Counted from the first letter of the stretch, positions 36,863-46,019 are shown. The stretch is DNA of 64,000 nucleotides from Paenibacillus sp. oral taxon 786 str. D14 (GCF_000159955.1 NZ_GG695971.1:50871-114870); one strand, 5' to 3'. Notes: a model not told the origin generated them from the sequence alone. Numbers and translations are program-made.

Positions 36863-37913
36863 CTGTTTAGTTATCACTGCCTGTGGAAGCAATAACAGTG
36901 GAAATGCTGGTGGAAACTCGGCGGCATCCAGTGAAAACCAGGGGAGCCAAGTCAAAAATGAAAAATTGATCGTATACACCAATTCAAATTCTGACGGCCG
37001 CGGCGAGTGGTGGACGGAGCAAGCGAAAAAAGCAGGATTTGACATTGAAATCGTGGGAGCAGGCGGCGCGGATCTAACGAATCGCTTGATTGCGGAGAAG
37101 AATAATCCGATTGCGGACGTAGTATTCGGCTTAAATAATATATTCTACGAAAATCTGAAGAAAGAAGGAGTTCTAACGAAATACGTCCCGCAGTGGGCTT
37201 CGCAAGTTGACGAGGGCTTAAACGATTTGGAAGGCTACTATCATGGTCTCGTAAAACAAGCGATTTTGATTGGCTATAATGCGGACATGTATACGCCGGA
37301 GACGGCTCCGAAGGATTGGACAGACTTGTATACCAACGAAGCGTTTAAAGGGAAATATGAAGCGCCAACACGACTTGATAGAGCCACGATGCGTCTGGTT
37401 GTCGCAGGGATTTTGTCGCCCTATCAAGATGCCAGTGGAGACCTGGGCATTTCCGATGCAGGTTGGGACGCGTTGAAGCAACTCTACGATAATGGGATTC
37501 CGGTCATTGAAGGGGAGGAGCTTTATGCGAATATGGCCAGCGGAAAAGTTCCAATTGGAACGATCGTTTCAGGCGAGCGTGCCAAGCGAGAACAAGAATA
37601 CGGCGTCAAAACAGGTTATGTGATTCCTGAAATTGGTGTCCCTATGGTTGTCGAACATATCGCCATTGTTAATGGCACGAAGAAGCAGGATACGGCAGAA
37701 CGGTTTGTGGAGTGGTTTGGCAGCGCAGAAATGCAAGGGGCCTTCGCGAAGGAATTTAATGCGATGCCCGTTATCGCAGAAGCAGCCGAACAAGCTCCTG
37801 ATTCAGCTAAAGAAATGTTTGCCCAGTTGAAGGCGCAGCCGTTGGATTGGAGCTTCATTGCAGAACATCTGGATGCCTGGGCAGAGAAAATTGAATTGCA
37901 AATCATGAACTAG
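36822..37913 (+). CDS. Fbp-like ABC importer binding lipoprotein
   Basis: This is an extracellular solute-binding protein of the iron(III)/thiamine/aminoethylphosphonate cluster. The lipobox is VITACGS, and the mature start EKLIVYTNSNSDGRGEWWTEQAKK (36960-37030) is typical of this cluster. It starts at the ATG after TAAGGAG inside the end of the regulator gene. It is 363 residues. The co-transcribed phosphodiesterase-fold gene argues for a phosphorylated organic ligand rather than iron, but the ligand-binding residues cannot be assigned by eye. Confidence 0.85.
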   Translation: MSKMMKALAMVVLSCLVITACGSNNSGNAGGNSAASSENQGSQVKNEKLIVYTNSNSDGRGEWWTEQAKKAGFDIEIVGAGGADLTNRLIAEKNNPIADVVFGLNNIFYENLKKEGVLTKYVPQWASQVDEGLNDLEGYYHGLVKQAILIGYNADMYTPETAPKDWTDLYTNEAFKGKYEAPTRLDRATMRLVVAGILSPYQDASGDLGISDAGWDALKQLYDNGIPVIEGEELYANMASGKVPIGTIVSGERAKREQEYGVKTGYVIPEIGVPMVVEHIAIVNGTKKQDTAERFVEWFGSAEMQGAFAKEFNAMPVIAEAAEQAPDSAKEMFAQLKAQPLDWSFIAEHLDAWAEKIELQIMN

Positions 37914-37927
37914 ACAGCATGGATGGG

Positions 37928-37967
37928 GAACTGCATAGCGCTAGTTTAGGCTATGCAGTTCTTTCTT
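37928..37967 (+). terminator. Hairpin inside the importer operon, probable expression step-down
   Basis: GAACTGCATAGC and GCTATGCAGTTC form a perfect 12-bp stem with a 10-nt loop, then TTTCTT. Placed after the binding-protein gene, it would protect that mRNA's 3' end and reduce read-through into the ATPase gene. Confidence 0.7.
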
Positions 37968-37996
37968 ACAACAACCTAATAGAAAAGGTGAACGTG

Positions 37997-39025
37997 ATGA
38001 TCACATTTCAAGATATACAAATTCATTTTGGAGATTTCCATGCCATTAAGAACTTTAATCTGAAAATCAACGAGGGGGAATTTTTCACCTTTTTAGGCCC
38101 TTCAGGCTGTGGTAAAACAACCATTCTTCGAAGTCTAGCAGGTTTCATATCCCCATCTGGCGGCAGAATTCTATTAAACGACAAAGATATTACACATGCT
38201 CCTATTGAAAAACGCGGAATCGGTATGGTGTTCCAAAGCTATGCGTTATTTCCGACGATGACGGTGTACGAAAATATTGCATTCGGTAAGCGCGTCAAGA
38301 AAGCATCAAAGGCCGAAATCGATCAGGAGGTCCGAGACATTGCTCGTAAGGTCGACCTAAAGGAAGAACAGTTGCACAAGCGAGTCTCGGATTTGTCGGG
38401 CGGGCAGCAGCAGCGTGTAGCGATTGCCAGAGCACTCGTATTAAAGCCGTCGATTTTGGCCTTGGATGAGCCGTTGTCGAATCTGGATGCGAAGCTGCGC
38501 GTCCAGCTCAGAAATGAATTGAAGGAATTGCAAAAGCAGTTTGGCATCACAACCATCTATGTGACCCATGATCAGGAGGAAGCGTTAACGTTATCCGACC
38601 GGATCGCCGTTTTCAATAATGGGATTCTGGAACAAGTGGGTACGCCTTATGAGATCTACAATTCATCTAAAACCGAGTTTGTATGTAATTTCATCGGCGA
38701 CATTAATAAGTTGGATCCGGGATTGATCGCTAACAGCCCCTTAAAGGAGTTCGTTCCACGGAACAAAGTTGCCTATATCCGCAATGAGAAGGTGAATCTA
38801 TCGCCCGTGTCAGGCAGCGATGTTGTGCGCCTGAAGGCGAAGGTCGTGGATCGTGAATTTTACGGACTCTATAGCAAGTATGTGCTGGAAATGGCGGGCG
38901 GCAGTTTGCTAAAGACGATCGAAAAGGAAAGCGGTCATGTGGGGCATGAGGTCGGAACGGAAACCGAAGTGTACATTCGACTTGCGGATATTATGCAATA
39001 TGATCGGACGGAGGGAGGGAATTGA
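37997..39025 (+). CDS. ABC importer ATPase (PotA/FbpC type)
   Basis: Walker A is GPSGCGKTT, the Q-loop is in MVFQSYALFP, the signature is DLSGGQQQRVAIARAL, Walker B is ILALDEPLS, and the switch His is in YVTHDQEEALTLSDR. A C-terminal TOBE-like domain (about 260-340) is present. The start is ATG 37997 behind AAAGGTG; earlier in-frame codons cross the hairpin. It has 342 residues. It overlaps the permease gene by 4 bp (TTGA). Confidence 0.93.
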   Translation: MITFQDIQIHFGDFHAIKNFNLKINEGEFFTFLGPSGCGKTTILRSLAGFISPSGGRILLNDKDITHAPIEKRGIGMVFQSYALFPTMTVYENIAFGKRVKKASKAEIDQEVRDIARKVDLKEEQLHKRVSDLSGGQQQRVAIARALVLKPSILALDEPLSNLDAKLRVQLRNELKELQKQFGITTIYVTHDQEEALTLSDRIAVFNNGILEQVGTPYEIYNSSKTEFVCNFIGDINKLDPGLIANSPLKEFVPRNKVAYIRNEKVNLSPVSGSDVVRLKAKVVDREFYGLYSKYVLEMAGGSLLKTIEKESGHVGHEVGTETEVYIRLADIMQYDRTEGGN

Positions 39026-40737
39026 GCGTACAAACGTTAAAGCACAGATTCCGATCCATTCATTATGGACAGCTTCTATTATATGTCCTGCTGGCCTGGT
39101 TCATTATCGCTTTTCTCATTTACCCGAACCTGAACATTTATTATGAGATCTTCTTCAAAAATGGAAGCTTCTCGCTGGATGCCGTTCACAAGCTCTTGTC
39201 ATCGAAACGTGCAATGTCCAGCTTATCCAACAGTTTTATATTAGCGATCTCCCTAGTGATTACGGTGAATGTTGTTGGGATTACGTTAGTCCTGCTAACG
39301 GAGTATTTTCAGATTAAGGGAGCGAAAATTTTAAAGCTAGGTTTCTTTACCACCTTGTTGTACCACGGGGTTGTTGTAGCATCGAGTTACAAGTTTGCTT
39401 ATGGCGAAAATGGATTTATCACGAAAGTGTTATCCGCTCTCTTTCCGGCTTTTAACACAGGCTGGTTTCATGGGTACTGGGCTGTTCTCTTTGTAATGAC
39501 GTTCGCCTGTACCTCGAATCACATCTTGTTTTTGGGGAACGCCATCCGCAAGGTGGATTTTCAAACCATTGAAGCCGCTAGAGGCATGGGGGCGTCTACC
39601 TTTTATATTTTGCGGCGGGTTGTGCTGCCCGTATTAAAGCCAACGATCTTTGCTCTGACGATCCTCACCTTCCTTACAGGACTTGGGGCGATGTCGGCTC
39701 CGCTTATTCTCGGCGGTACGGAATTCCAGACGATTACGCCTATGATCTTGACGTTCTCGAAGAGTTCAACGTCTAAGGATCTGGCCGCATTACTGGCCCT
39801 TGTTCTAGGCCTAGCAACGATTATCTTGCTATCGATCATGATCCGGTTTGAGAAACAAGGCAATTATATGTCCGTGTCTAAAGTCAAATCCGTATTGGTC
39901 AAACAAAAGATTAATCATAAGTTCGGTAACTTCATCACTCACTTGATCGGGTATGTGTTATTTGTGATTTACTTAATTCCGGTAACCTTAATTGTCATCT
40001 TCTCATTTACCGATTCCCAAAGCATTGCTACATCGACGATTCATTTCGATAGCTTTACGCTGGAGAATTACGGCAGATTGTTTACCACGATGAGCGCGTT
40101 TAAGCCTTACTTGGTAAGTATTTTGTATGCTGCGGCAGCGTCAGTAGTAGTGGTGGCCCTTGCATTATTTGCATCCAGAATCCTGCACAAACACAAGAAT
40201 AGCAAGCTGGCAGCAGCGCTGGAATACTCCTTGCTGATTCCATGGGTTCTGCCGTCCACGCTGATTGCCATTGGCTTGGTGGTCACTTATAATGTGCCGC
40301 GCTTAGTGACGGGGAACACGGTACTTACCGGTACGCTTTGGATGCTATTGATTGGTTATGTCATCATCCACATCCCGTTTACGATGCGAATGGTCAAAGC
40401 CTCTTTCTTTAGTTTGGACAGCAACTTAGAGGATGCTTCCAAGAACCTGGGGGCCAAATCGTTTTATACCTTCAGAAAGGTGCTGCTGCCGATCATCTTG
40501 CCGTCCACCCTCGCTGTCTTTGCGTTAAACTTTATTAAAATATTGGACGACTACGATTTGACCGTTTTCTTATATCACCCCGTGTATCAGACACTGGGAA
40601 TTGTGATCAAGAGCAGTACGGACGCAGAAGCAGGGGTTGCGGCGCGTGCGATGTCACTGGTTTATTCTGTCGTGTTGATGATCATGTCTGGAATTACGAT
40701 GTACTTTGTTTACGGTAGAGGTAATAAAGATAAATAA
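39022..40737 (+). CDS. ABC importer permease, two fused membrane units (FbpB type)
   Basis: This is one polypeptide with about 12 helices and two EAA loops: TIEAARGMGASTFYILRRVVLP in the first half and NLEDASKNLGAKSFYTFRKVLLP in the second (about 39570-39640 and 40425-40495). It thus replaces a permease heterodimer. The start is TTG overlapping the ATPase stop, behind GGAGGGAGGG. It has 571 residues. Confidence 0.92.
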   Translation: MSVQTLKHRFRSIHYGQLLLYVLLAWFIIAFLIYPNLNIYYEIFFKNGSFSLDAVHKLLSSKRAMSSLSNSFILAISLVITVNVVGITLVLLTEYFQIKGAKILKLGFFTTLLYHGVVVASSYKFAYGENGFITKVLSALFPAFNTGWFHGYWAVLFVMTFACTSNHILFLGNAIRKVDFQTIEAARGMGASTFYILRRVVLPVLKPTIFALTILTFLTGLGAMSAPLILGGTEFQTITPMILTFSKSSTSKDLAALLALVLGLATIILLSIMIRFEKQGNYMSVSKVKSVLVKQKINHKFGNFITHLIGYVLFVIYLIPVTLIVIFSFTDSQSIATSTIHFDSFTLENYGRLFTTMSAFKPYLVSILYAAAASVVVVALALFASRILHKHKNSKLAAALEYSLLIPWVLPSTLIAIGLVVTYNVPRLVTGNTVLTGTLWMLLIGYVIIHIPFTMRMVKASFFSLDSNLEDASKNLGAKSFYTFRKVLLPIILPSTLAVFALNFIKILDDYDLTVFLYHPVYQTLGIVIKSSTDAEAGVAARAMSLVYSVVLMIMSGITMYFVYGRGNKDK

Positions 40738-40784
40738 GCATCACTAGAATCTGGCGTGGATGTTCCCAGAAGTGGAGGAAATCA

Positions 40785-41561
40785 ATGTTTGCGAAAATTA
40801 TGACTTTTAACTTAAGACTGAATGTGGCGTCAGACGGGGAGAATGCATGGCCGTATCGTACGAAGGCGGTGGCTGAAGTGATTAAACGCCATGATGCGGA
40901 CATCATTGGCATTCAAGAGGGTCTACATGACATGCTTACGGACTTGGAGCCGTTACTTCCGGAATATGCTTGGATTGGAGAAGGCCGGGAAGGCGGGAAC
41001 AAAGGCGAATATGCTGCCATTCTGTATAAAAAGAAGAATTGGACTGTAGGAAAGGCGGGGCATTTCAGTTTATCGGAAACCCCGGAGGAGTTAGGTGCGA
41101 GAAGCTGGAGCACTTCCCACCCGCGCATGTGCACTTGGGTGACGTTTAAGTCGCAGACGGGCGCTGAATTTGCTGCGTTTAATACGCATTTAGACCATAT
41201 TAGTGAAGAAGCTCAACAGAAAGGTATGGAATTAATTCGAGAGCGAATGAAGGAATTTCGTACGCAGACGGGTCTTCCGGTCGTGTTAACGGGCGATTTT
41301 AACGTTGAACCGGCAAACGCTGTCATTACGGGATTGGAGCAGGAGGGATATCGAAATGCTTATTCCGTTCTGCAGCAAGAGAAGAAGGAAGTGGGGGCGA
41401 CGGTTCATCACTTTTTAGGTGGCGAATCCGGAGAGCCGATTGATTATATCTTCGTATCCCCTGACTTGCAGATCCAGAACGTTAGGGTCGATCGAGAGCT
41501 ATATGAAGGACGATATCCTTCGGATCATTATCCCGTGATCGCCGAGGTGTCACCGTTGTAG
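40785..41561 (+). CDS. Endonuclease/exonuclease/phosphatase-fold hydrolase
   Basis: This is a metal-dependent phosphoesterase fold. IMTFNLRL, the Glu of IGIQEG, AFNTHLDHISEEAQ, VVLTGDFNVEP, PIDYIFVS and the terminal SDHYPV (catalytic Asp-His) are all present. It has 258 residues, no signal peptide, and GGAGG before the ATG. It is the last gene of the importer operon, so it probably cleaves a phosphodiester or phosphomonoester that the transporter brings in. Relatives include DNases, inositol-phosphate phosphatases and sphingomyelinases, so the substrate remains open. Confidence 0.85.
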   Translation: MFAKIMTFNLRLNVASDGENAWPYRTKAVAEVIKRHDADIIGIQEGLHDMLTDLEPLLPEYAWIGEGREGGNKGEYAAILYKKKNWTVGKAGHFSLSETPEELGARSWSTSHPRMCTWVTFKSQTGAEFAAFNTHLDHISEEAQQKGMELIRERMKEFRTQTGLPVVLTGDFNVEPANAVITGLEQEGYRNAYSVLQQEKKEVGATVHHFLGGESGEPIDYIFVSPDLQIQNVRVDRELYEGRYPSDHYPVIAEVSPL

Positions 41562-41596
41562 TGACCATGACGAGTAGATAAGGGGATGTCTTTGCG

Positions 41597-42361
41597 ATGA
41601 AGCTGATTGACGCGGGTTTGTGGAATATTTCCTATGTGGACTTATCGCTGCGAATCGTGATTTCGCTTCTGTTAGGCGGCTTGATTGGGTTAGAACGGGA
41701 ATGGCATAACCATGCAGCCGGTTTCCGTACGCATATTCTGGTCTGCGTAGGGTCAACGATGATTATGCTGCTGTCCATTTATGGGTTTGGCGACTTTTCC
41801 AACGAATATAACGTTCGGATGGACCCGGCGCGGCTGGCTGCTCAAGTGGTATCCGGCATCGGCTTCCTGGGCGCGGGGGCCATCATTCGCAACGGCTCCA
41901 GTATTTCAGGGTTAACGACGGCGGCCTCCATTTGGGTTGTGGCAGCGATTGGCTTATGTGTAGGGGCGGGCTTCTTTTTTGGAGCGGTGCTTGTGACAGT
42001 ACTGGTCATTATTATTCTGGTGCTGCTCAATAAGTTTGAGAAGAGCTTCCATAACAAACGCAGCCGAAATGAAGTGACCGTTCGGATCCTGAATAAGGAG
42101 GGCGGCGTCGCTAAGGTTGCGGAATTGTTCGAGCAGGAGGGACTGCTCATTGTGCATATGTCCTTAGACGCTCCTAACGATGATCAAGAAGATGAAGGCG
42201 TACGAACGCTGCGAATCAAGCTGCATAAGCCGCGCTCAAAGGATCTGCTTCGGGTATTCGATAAGCTGCTTGCTCTGGATTGCATCCATTCCTTTGAAAC
42301 GGCTGAGGCGTTGAAGTCGCATCCGGCGCATTCCAGCGTGTCCGCCTCCAGAATGTTATAA
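41597..42361 (+). CDS. MgtC/SapB family membrane protein
   Basis: Four to five helices in the first 145 residues include the family motifs LLLGGLIGLEREWHNHAAGFRTHILVCVGS (41666-41755) and GIGFLGAGAIIRNGSSISGLTTAASIW. A cytoplasmic ACT-like tail of about 100 residues follows. The family is linked to low-magnesium growth and, in Salmonella, to ATP synthase and phosphate control rather than direct magnesium transport. It begins 35 bp after the hydrolase and may be in the same operon. Confidence 0.9.
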   Translation: MKLIDAGLWNISYVDLSLRIVISLLLGGLIGLEREWHNHAAGFRTHILVCVGSTMIMLLSIYGFGDFSNEYNVRMDPARLAAQVVSGIGFLGAGAIIRNGSSISGLTTAASIWVVAAIGLCVGAGFFFGAVLVTVLVIIILVLLNKFEKSFHNKRSRNEVTVRILNKEGGVAKVAELFEQEGLLIVHMSLDAPNDDQEDEGVRTLRIKLHKPRSKDLLRVFDKLLALDCIHSFETAEALKSHPAHSSVSASRML

Positions 42362-42371
42362 TGAAGGTCAA

Positions 42372-42405
42372 GGGCTATCCCTCTAGGGATAGCTCTATTT
42401 GTTGT
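42372..42405 (+). terminator. Terminator of the importer/MgtC operon
   Basis: GCTATCCC-TCTA-GGGATAGC is a perfect 8-bp stem, followed by TCTATTTGTTG. Confidence 0.65.
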
Positions 42406-42524
42406 TACAGATGGTCTGCAGCCGCGGAGGATGAAATTCAAACGATGTTTAATCGCCAAAGGTTTCAAAGGATAAAGTATGATAGATAAATACATCTTAG
42501 GAACTCTAGAGGAGTGAACCCACT

Positions 42525-42835
42525 TTGTCGATCTAATACCGATATTACGAAACGCTGACGGACCCCGCTCTCCTGGAAGGGGTATGGGACTTGCTGTGCC
42601 GTTACGATCATGAATTTATCCCGCCCTTATCCGCTCGTGAGCATACCTACCAGTCCGATCTGACCGCTGGCGCAGCGGCAACCACTTTACTGAAGTGATA
42701 CTTTGAAAGGTTAAAGGAACAAGCGTTTTTGCTGGTACTGGATCGAGAGCAAGTGATCGGATTTATGTCTTTTCGCCCTCATTATGTTTTTGAACATACG
42801 GACGAGCGTGAAGGGATTGGGGTAGGTCAATGCAC
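42525..42835 (+). pseudogene. GNAT acetyltransferase, decayed
   Basis: After GGAGTGAACC a TTG opens a frame with TAA at codon 4 and TGA about 50 codons later. Between and after them the codons still read YRYYETLTDPALLEGVWDLL, then YDHEFIPPLSAREHTYQ, FERLKEQAFLLVLDREQVIG and FMSFRPHYVFEHTDE. That is the start of a GNAT fold up to the second strand. It stops before the acetyl-CoA loop, at a terminator. Confidence 0.8.
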
Positions 42836-42837
42836 GC

Positions 42838-42878
42838 AAACGGCGATCCTCCGTTCTTGGAGAATCGCCGTTTTTGTA
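42838..42878 (+). terminator. Terminator hairpin
   Basis: AAACGGCGAT pairs with ATCGCCGTTT, followed by TTTGTAATTTT. It may also stop the peptide-transporter transcript arriving from the right. Confidence 0.8.
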
Positions 42879-42896
42879 ATTTTGCGTGGTTTATTT

Positions 42897-44390
42897 TTAA
42901 TGGATTCCCTTCATAAACCCCTGAATTTTCGAGGAGAAAGCGAAGAGCAGGATGCCGAGGACAATGGCCGCTCCTCCAATGACCCCAAAGTACGCCATTT
43001 CTGTGGCAGGCGAATAGAATTTAACCACTTGCGCATTGATTGATTGGGCTGCCGCACTGGACAAGAACCATAAGCTCATGGTCTGGGCGGAGAAGGCGGA
43101 AGGCGCCAATTTGGTCGTCGCCGACAGCCCTACCGGAGACAAGCACAACTCTCCCAGCACAACGATGAAATAACTCAGCACGAGCCATAGCGGATTCACC
43201 AAGGAATTCTCGCCGCCAAAGTAAGCCGGCAAAAGGATCACCAGGAATGATAAGCCGGCGAACAACAAGCCCAAAGCGAATTTCTTTGGAATCGAAGGCT
43301 GCCGCTTGCCCAGCTTGAGCCAGAACCAGGCAAAGACAGGGGCCAGGGTAATAATAAATAAAGGGTTTAACGATTGGAACCAAGCCGGCGAAATATGAAA
43401 TCCGGCATAATCCAATTGCGTCCGCTTATCTGCATAGTTCGCCAGGATGGTAGACCCTTGTTCTTGAATCGCCCAGAACATGATTGCCGCAATAAACAGC
43501 GGAATATACGCGATCAGTCTGGAGCGCTCCACCTTGCTCGTTCGTGGACTGCGGTACATGGCCACAAAATAGGCAGTGGGGACCAAGAGCCCCAGGATGC
43601 CGACGATCACGATAAACGAATCGAAGGTTAACCAACCGGGCGGGATGGTAATGGCGACGATCACCGCAAGAAGCAATACGCCGAGGCCGATTTGCAGGAA
43701 CACTTTCTTGCGTTCCGCCGGTGAAAGCGGGCTAGGAACGATCGTGCCGGCGAGGCCGAGATTTCTTTTTCGAGTTAAGACAAAAATAGCAAGTCCAAGG
43801 AACATCCCCACGGCGGCAATGCCGAAGCCCAGGTGGAAATTGTAATCCAGGCCGACGGTACCTACGATCAGCGGAGCGATAAACGCCCCCAGGTTGATCC
43901 CCATATAGAAGATGCTAAAGCCTGCATCCCGGCGCTGGTCATGCTCGCTGTAAAGCTCGCCGACCACACTCGATACGTTGGGCTTCAGCAAGCCTGTCCC
44001 CAAGACGATGAGCACCATGGACACAAAAAATAAGGGGACGCTTTCCGGGATCGCCAAGGCGATGTGCCCCAACATAATGAGGATGCCGCCGTAAAATACC
44101 GCTTTCGACTCACCGAAGATCCGATCCGCGAACCAACCGCCAATAATGCCGGACATGTACACCAGGGAGCCGTAAATGGACATAATGGCGAGAGCCACGC
44201 TCTCCTCCATGCCAAGTCCGCCTCGACTCAATTCGTAATACATGTAGTAGGTCAGAATGGCTTTCATTCCATAATAGGAGAACCGCTCCCAAAACTCCGT
44301 GAAGAACAGAGTGAACAATCCCTTGGGATGTCCAAAAAATCCTCGTTGCGGAACGCTCTCCACCACTTGTTGTTTGGTTAAATCCGTCAT
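42897..44390 (-). CDS. POT-family proton-coupled di/tripeptide transporter
   Basis: This is a proton:oligopeptide symporter of the DtpT/PepT type. The E1XXE2 motif is in FTEFWERFSYYGMKAIL, the second family motif is FSIFYMGINLGAFIAPLI, and the conserved LSPVGLSATTKLAP is in the second half. It has 14 predicted helices and 497 residues. The ATG lies about 10 nt after AGGGAGG. It is monocistronic. Confidence 0.93.
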   Translation of the reverse strand: MTDLTKQQVVESVPQRGFFGHPKGLFTLFFTEFWERFSYYGMKAILTYYMYYELSRGGLGMEESVALAIMSIYGSLVYMSGIIGGWFADRIFGESKAVFYGGILIMLGHIALAIPESVPLFFVSMVLIVLGTGLLKPNVSSVVGELYSEHDQRRDAGFSIFYMGINLGAFIAPLIVGTVGLDYNFHLGFGIAAVGMFLGLAIFVLTRKRNLGLAGTIVPSPLSPAERKKVFLQIGLGVLLLAVIVAITIPPGWLTFDSFIVIVGILGLLVPTAYFVAMYRSPRTSKVERSRLIAYIPLFIAAIMFWAIQEQGSTILANYADKRTQLDYAGFHISPAWFQSLNPLFIITLAPVFAWFWLKLGKRQPSIPKKFALGLLFAGLSFLVILLPAYFGGENSLVNPLWLVLSYFIVVLGELCLSPVGLSATTKLAPSAFSAQTMSLWFLSSAAAQSINAQVVKFYSPATEMAYFGVIGGAAIVLGILLFAFSSKIQGFMKGIH

Positions 44391-44523
44391 GCTGTCATAT
44401 CCTCCCTAAGCGGCAATCACTATAAGAATACCCCGTATCACCCATTTTCAACTGGATACGGAAAATATAGTATAGCATAAGGAAGCTGGGCTTAACTATA
44501 CAATGGGTTTCTCACAGCCACCT

Positions 44524-44569
44524 AAAAAATATCGCCGTCCCCAATCCCTACTCGGATTTGGACGGCGAC
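44524..44569 (-). terminator. Terminator behind the efflux-pump remnant
   Basis: TCGCCGTCC pairs with GGACGGCGA; on the minus strand TATTTTTT follows. Confidence 0.8.
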
Positions 44570-44601
44570 TCGTTTTCGAGCTGCCCTCGGGACAGCGTGT
44601 T

Positions 44602-44945
44602 CTATCTGTTGGGAGCGGTTGTTGAACTTGCAGCGTTCAGGCTCTGATCGAGCAGTCGCCGACTAGCTCGAAAGGTTGCTGCGACAACGGGGATGCCGAC
44701 GAGGAGCGTAACGACGCTTGCGACATGCAGCGCGGATTGGGCTCCCGAGACAAAGGCGTTGATGATGGCGGCTTGTTGATCAGGGGCCGCGGTAATGGCA
44801 TCCGCGACCGTGTGAGGGACTGAATCTTGCTGAAGATTTGCCGGTAGATGCCGGGTAAAGGATTCGGTTAATACGGTACCCACGATCGCGACGCCAAGGG
44901 CGCTCCCGAGTTCTATCGTCAGCGCAATTACGATTGCTTTGAGCG
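44602..44945 (-). pseudogene. C-terminal remnant of a DHA2-type drug efflux pump
   Basis: About 115 codons are left, from AIVIALTIELGSALGVAIVG (last but two helices of a QacA/EmrB-type 14-helix pump) through a final helix VASVVTLLVGIPVVAATF to the natural stop. The missing 400 residues are replaced directly by the 3' end of the WYL-regulator gene, 4 bp away, so a deletion has joined the two. Confidence 0.8.
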
Positions 44946-44948
44946 CTT

Positions 44949-45920
44949 TTAGAAGAACAACTGCTCCATCTCCTTACCTCTCTGACGCAATCCTTCCATG
45001 ACTTCTTCCGGCACTTTTCTGAATTCCAGGTCTTCCCCCAGGAACAGCAGCCAGTTGATCGTCTCAGTTAGCTCCTCGGGTTCGTTGGCTTGGACAACCA
45101 TCTTCATCATGGCGGTGGTTTGATACGGATTGGTATAGGAAATGAATGCTTTTAAGGGATGATATTTTTTGTATTGGGCAATGGCACGGGGGCCGAGTTC
45201 AAGGATCAGGTTGTATGCTTCCTCTTGCTTGCCAAGGAGCTCCAAAATCTTCTTCCGGCTCATTCGCTTCTTAGGGGAGTAGAGCTCGACTTGGGTGAGT
45301 TGGTCAACGGAGAACATTCTCCTCTTCTCTTCCTGTAAATCAAAGACTTCCATCCACCACAGACTTTTCTCATGATAAAGGTGTAAGAGAAAAATAGGAT
45401 ACGAGTTGATTCCCTCCCCTTCTTCAAGGGTAATCCATAAATAGCTGTCGAGAAGCAGGTGTCGGATCAGCTTCTCCAGCATTGGGTGAGGGAGATCCGA
45501 AAGCTCCAGCAGGTCGGGATTATGCGGGTTGGTCCCTTCAAAGAGCAGAATTTCATCCAGGAGCAGGAGATCGTCCTGCTGGTTTTTCGAGATCAGCCCC
45601 AGCAATTTTTCAGCCAAGGACTGGCGGCTCTTGAGATACGGAAGCTGGGCGTTTCTTGTGGCCATGAAGGCGATGAACAGCGCTTTGACCTCGTTATCCG
45701 TAAACCGCACGGCGGGCAGGATCGAGTTGTGCATCACCGAATAGCCGCCGTCCCGTCCAACCTCAGCAACGAGCGGCATTCCCAAAGCTTCGATTTCGCG
45801 GATGTCTCGGATTGCCGTCGAGCGGGAGATGTTAAATTCCTGCATAATTTCCGTGATAGTAAAGTGGGACCGGTTGTTGATATAGCGCATGATGGTGTTA
45901 ATCCGTTCAACTTTTTTCAT
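44949..45920 (-). CDS. WYL-domain transcriptional regulator (YafY type)
   Basis: The N-terminal HTH_11 domain (RINTIMRYINNRSHFTITEI, then NISRSTAIRDIREIEALG) is followed by a WYL-like ligand domain (about 140-215, LEEGEGINSYPIFLLHLYHEKSLWWMEVFD spanning 45360-45450) and a C-terminal WCX extension. It has 323 residues. Members bind nucleic-acid-like or small ligands and mostly repress adjacent genes. It is divergent from 46020 over a 99-bp region that holds the box at 45944. Confidence 0.88.
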   Translation of the reverse strand: MKKVERINTIMRYINNRSHFTITEIMQEFNISRSTAIRDIREIEALGMPLVAEVGRDGGYSVMHNSILPAVRFTDNEVKALFIAFMATRNAQLPYLKSRQSLAEKLLGLISKNQQDDLLLLDEILLFEGTNPHNPDLLELSDLPHPMLEKLIRHLLLDSYLWITLEEGEGINSYPIFLLHLYHEKSLWWMEVFDLQEEKRRMFSVDQLTQVELYSPKKRMSRKKILELLGKQEEAYNLILELGPRAIAQYKKYHPLKAFISYTNPYQTTAMMKMVVQANEPEELTETINWLLFLGEDLEFRKVPEEVMEGLRQRGKEMEQLFF

Positions 45921-45943
45921 CGGGACTCCTAAACAGGTTCATT

Positions 45944-45980
45944 TTTTGACATGATTTAAAGTTATGATAAACCCATCAAG
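45944..45980 (+). promoter_or_regulatory. Control box between the WYL regulator and its target
   Basis: The box includes TTGACATGATT, TTATGATA and ACCCATCAAG; a 33/37 identical copy lies at 34664-34700. TATGAT (45963-45968) may be the -10 of the downstream pair. The upstream TTGACA is too near to be its -35 and may be operator sequence. Confidence 0.55.
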
Positions 45981-46019
45981 AACAGAAAACAAATTTTAAA
46001 TGAGAGTAGGTTTTGAAAC

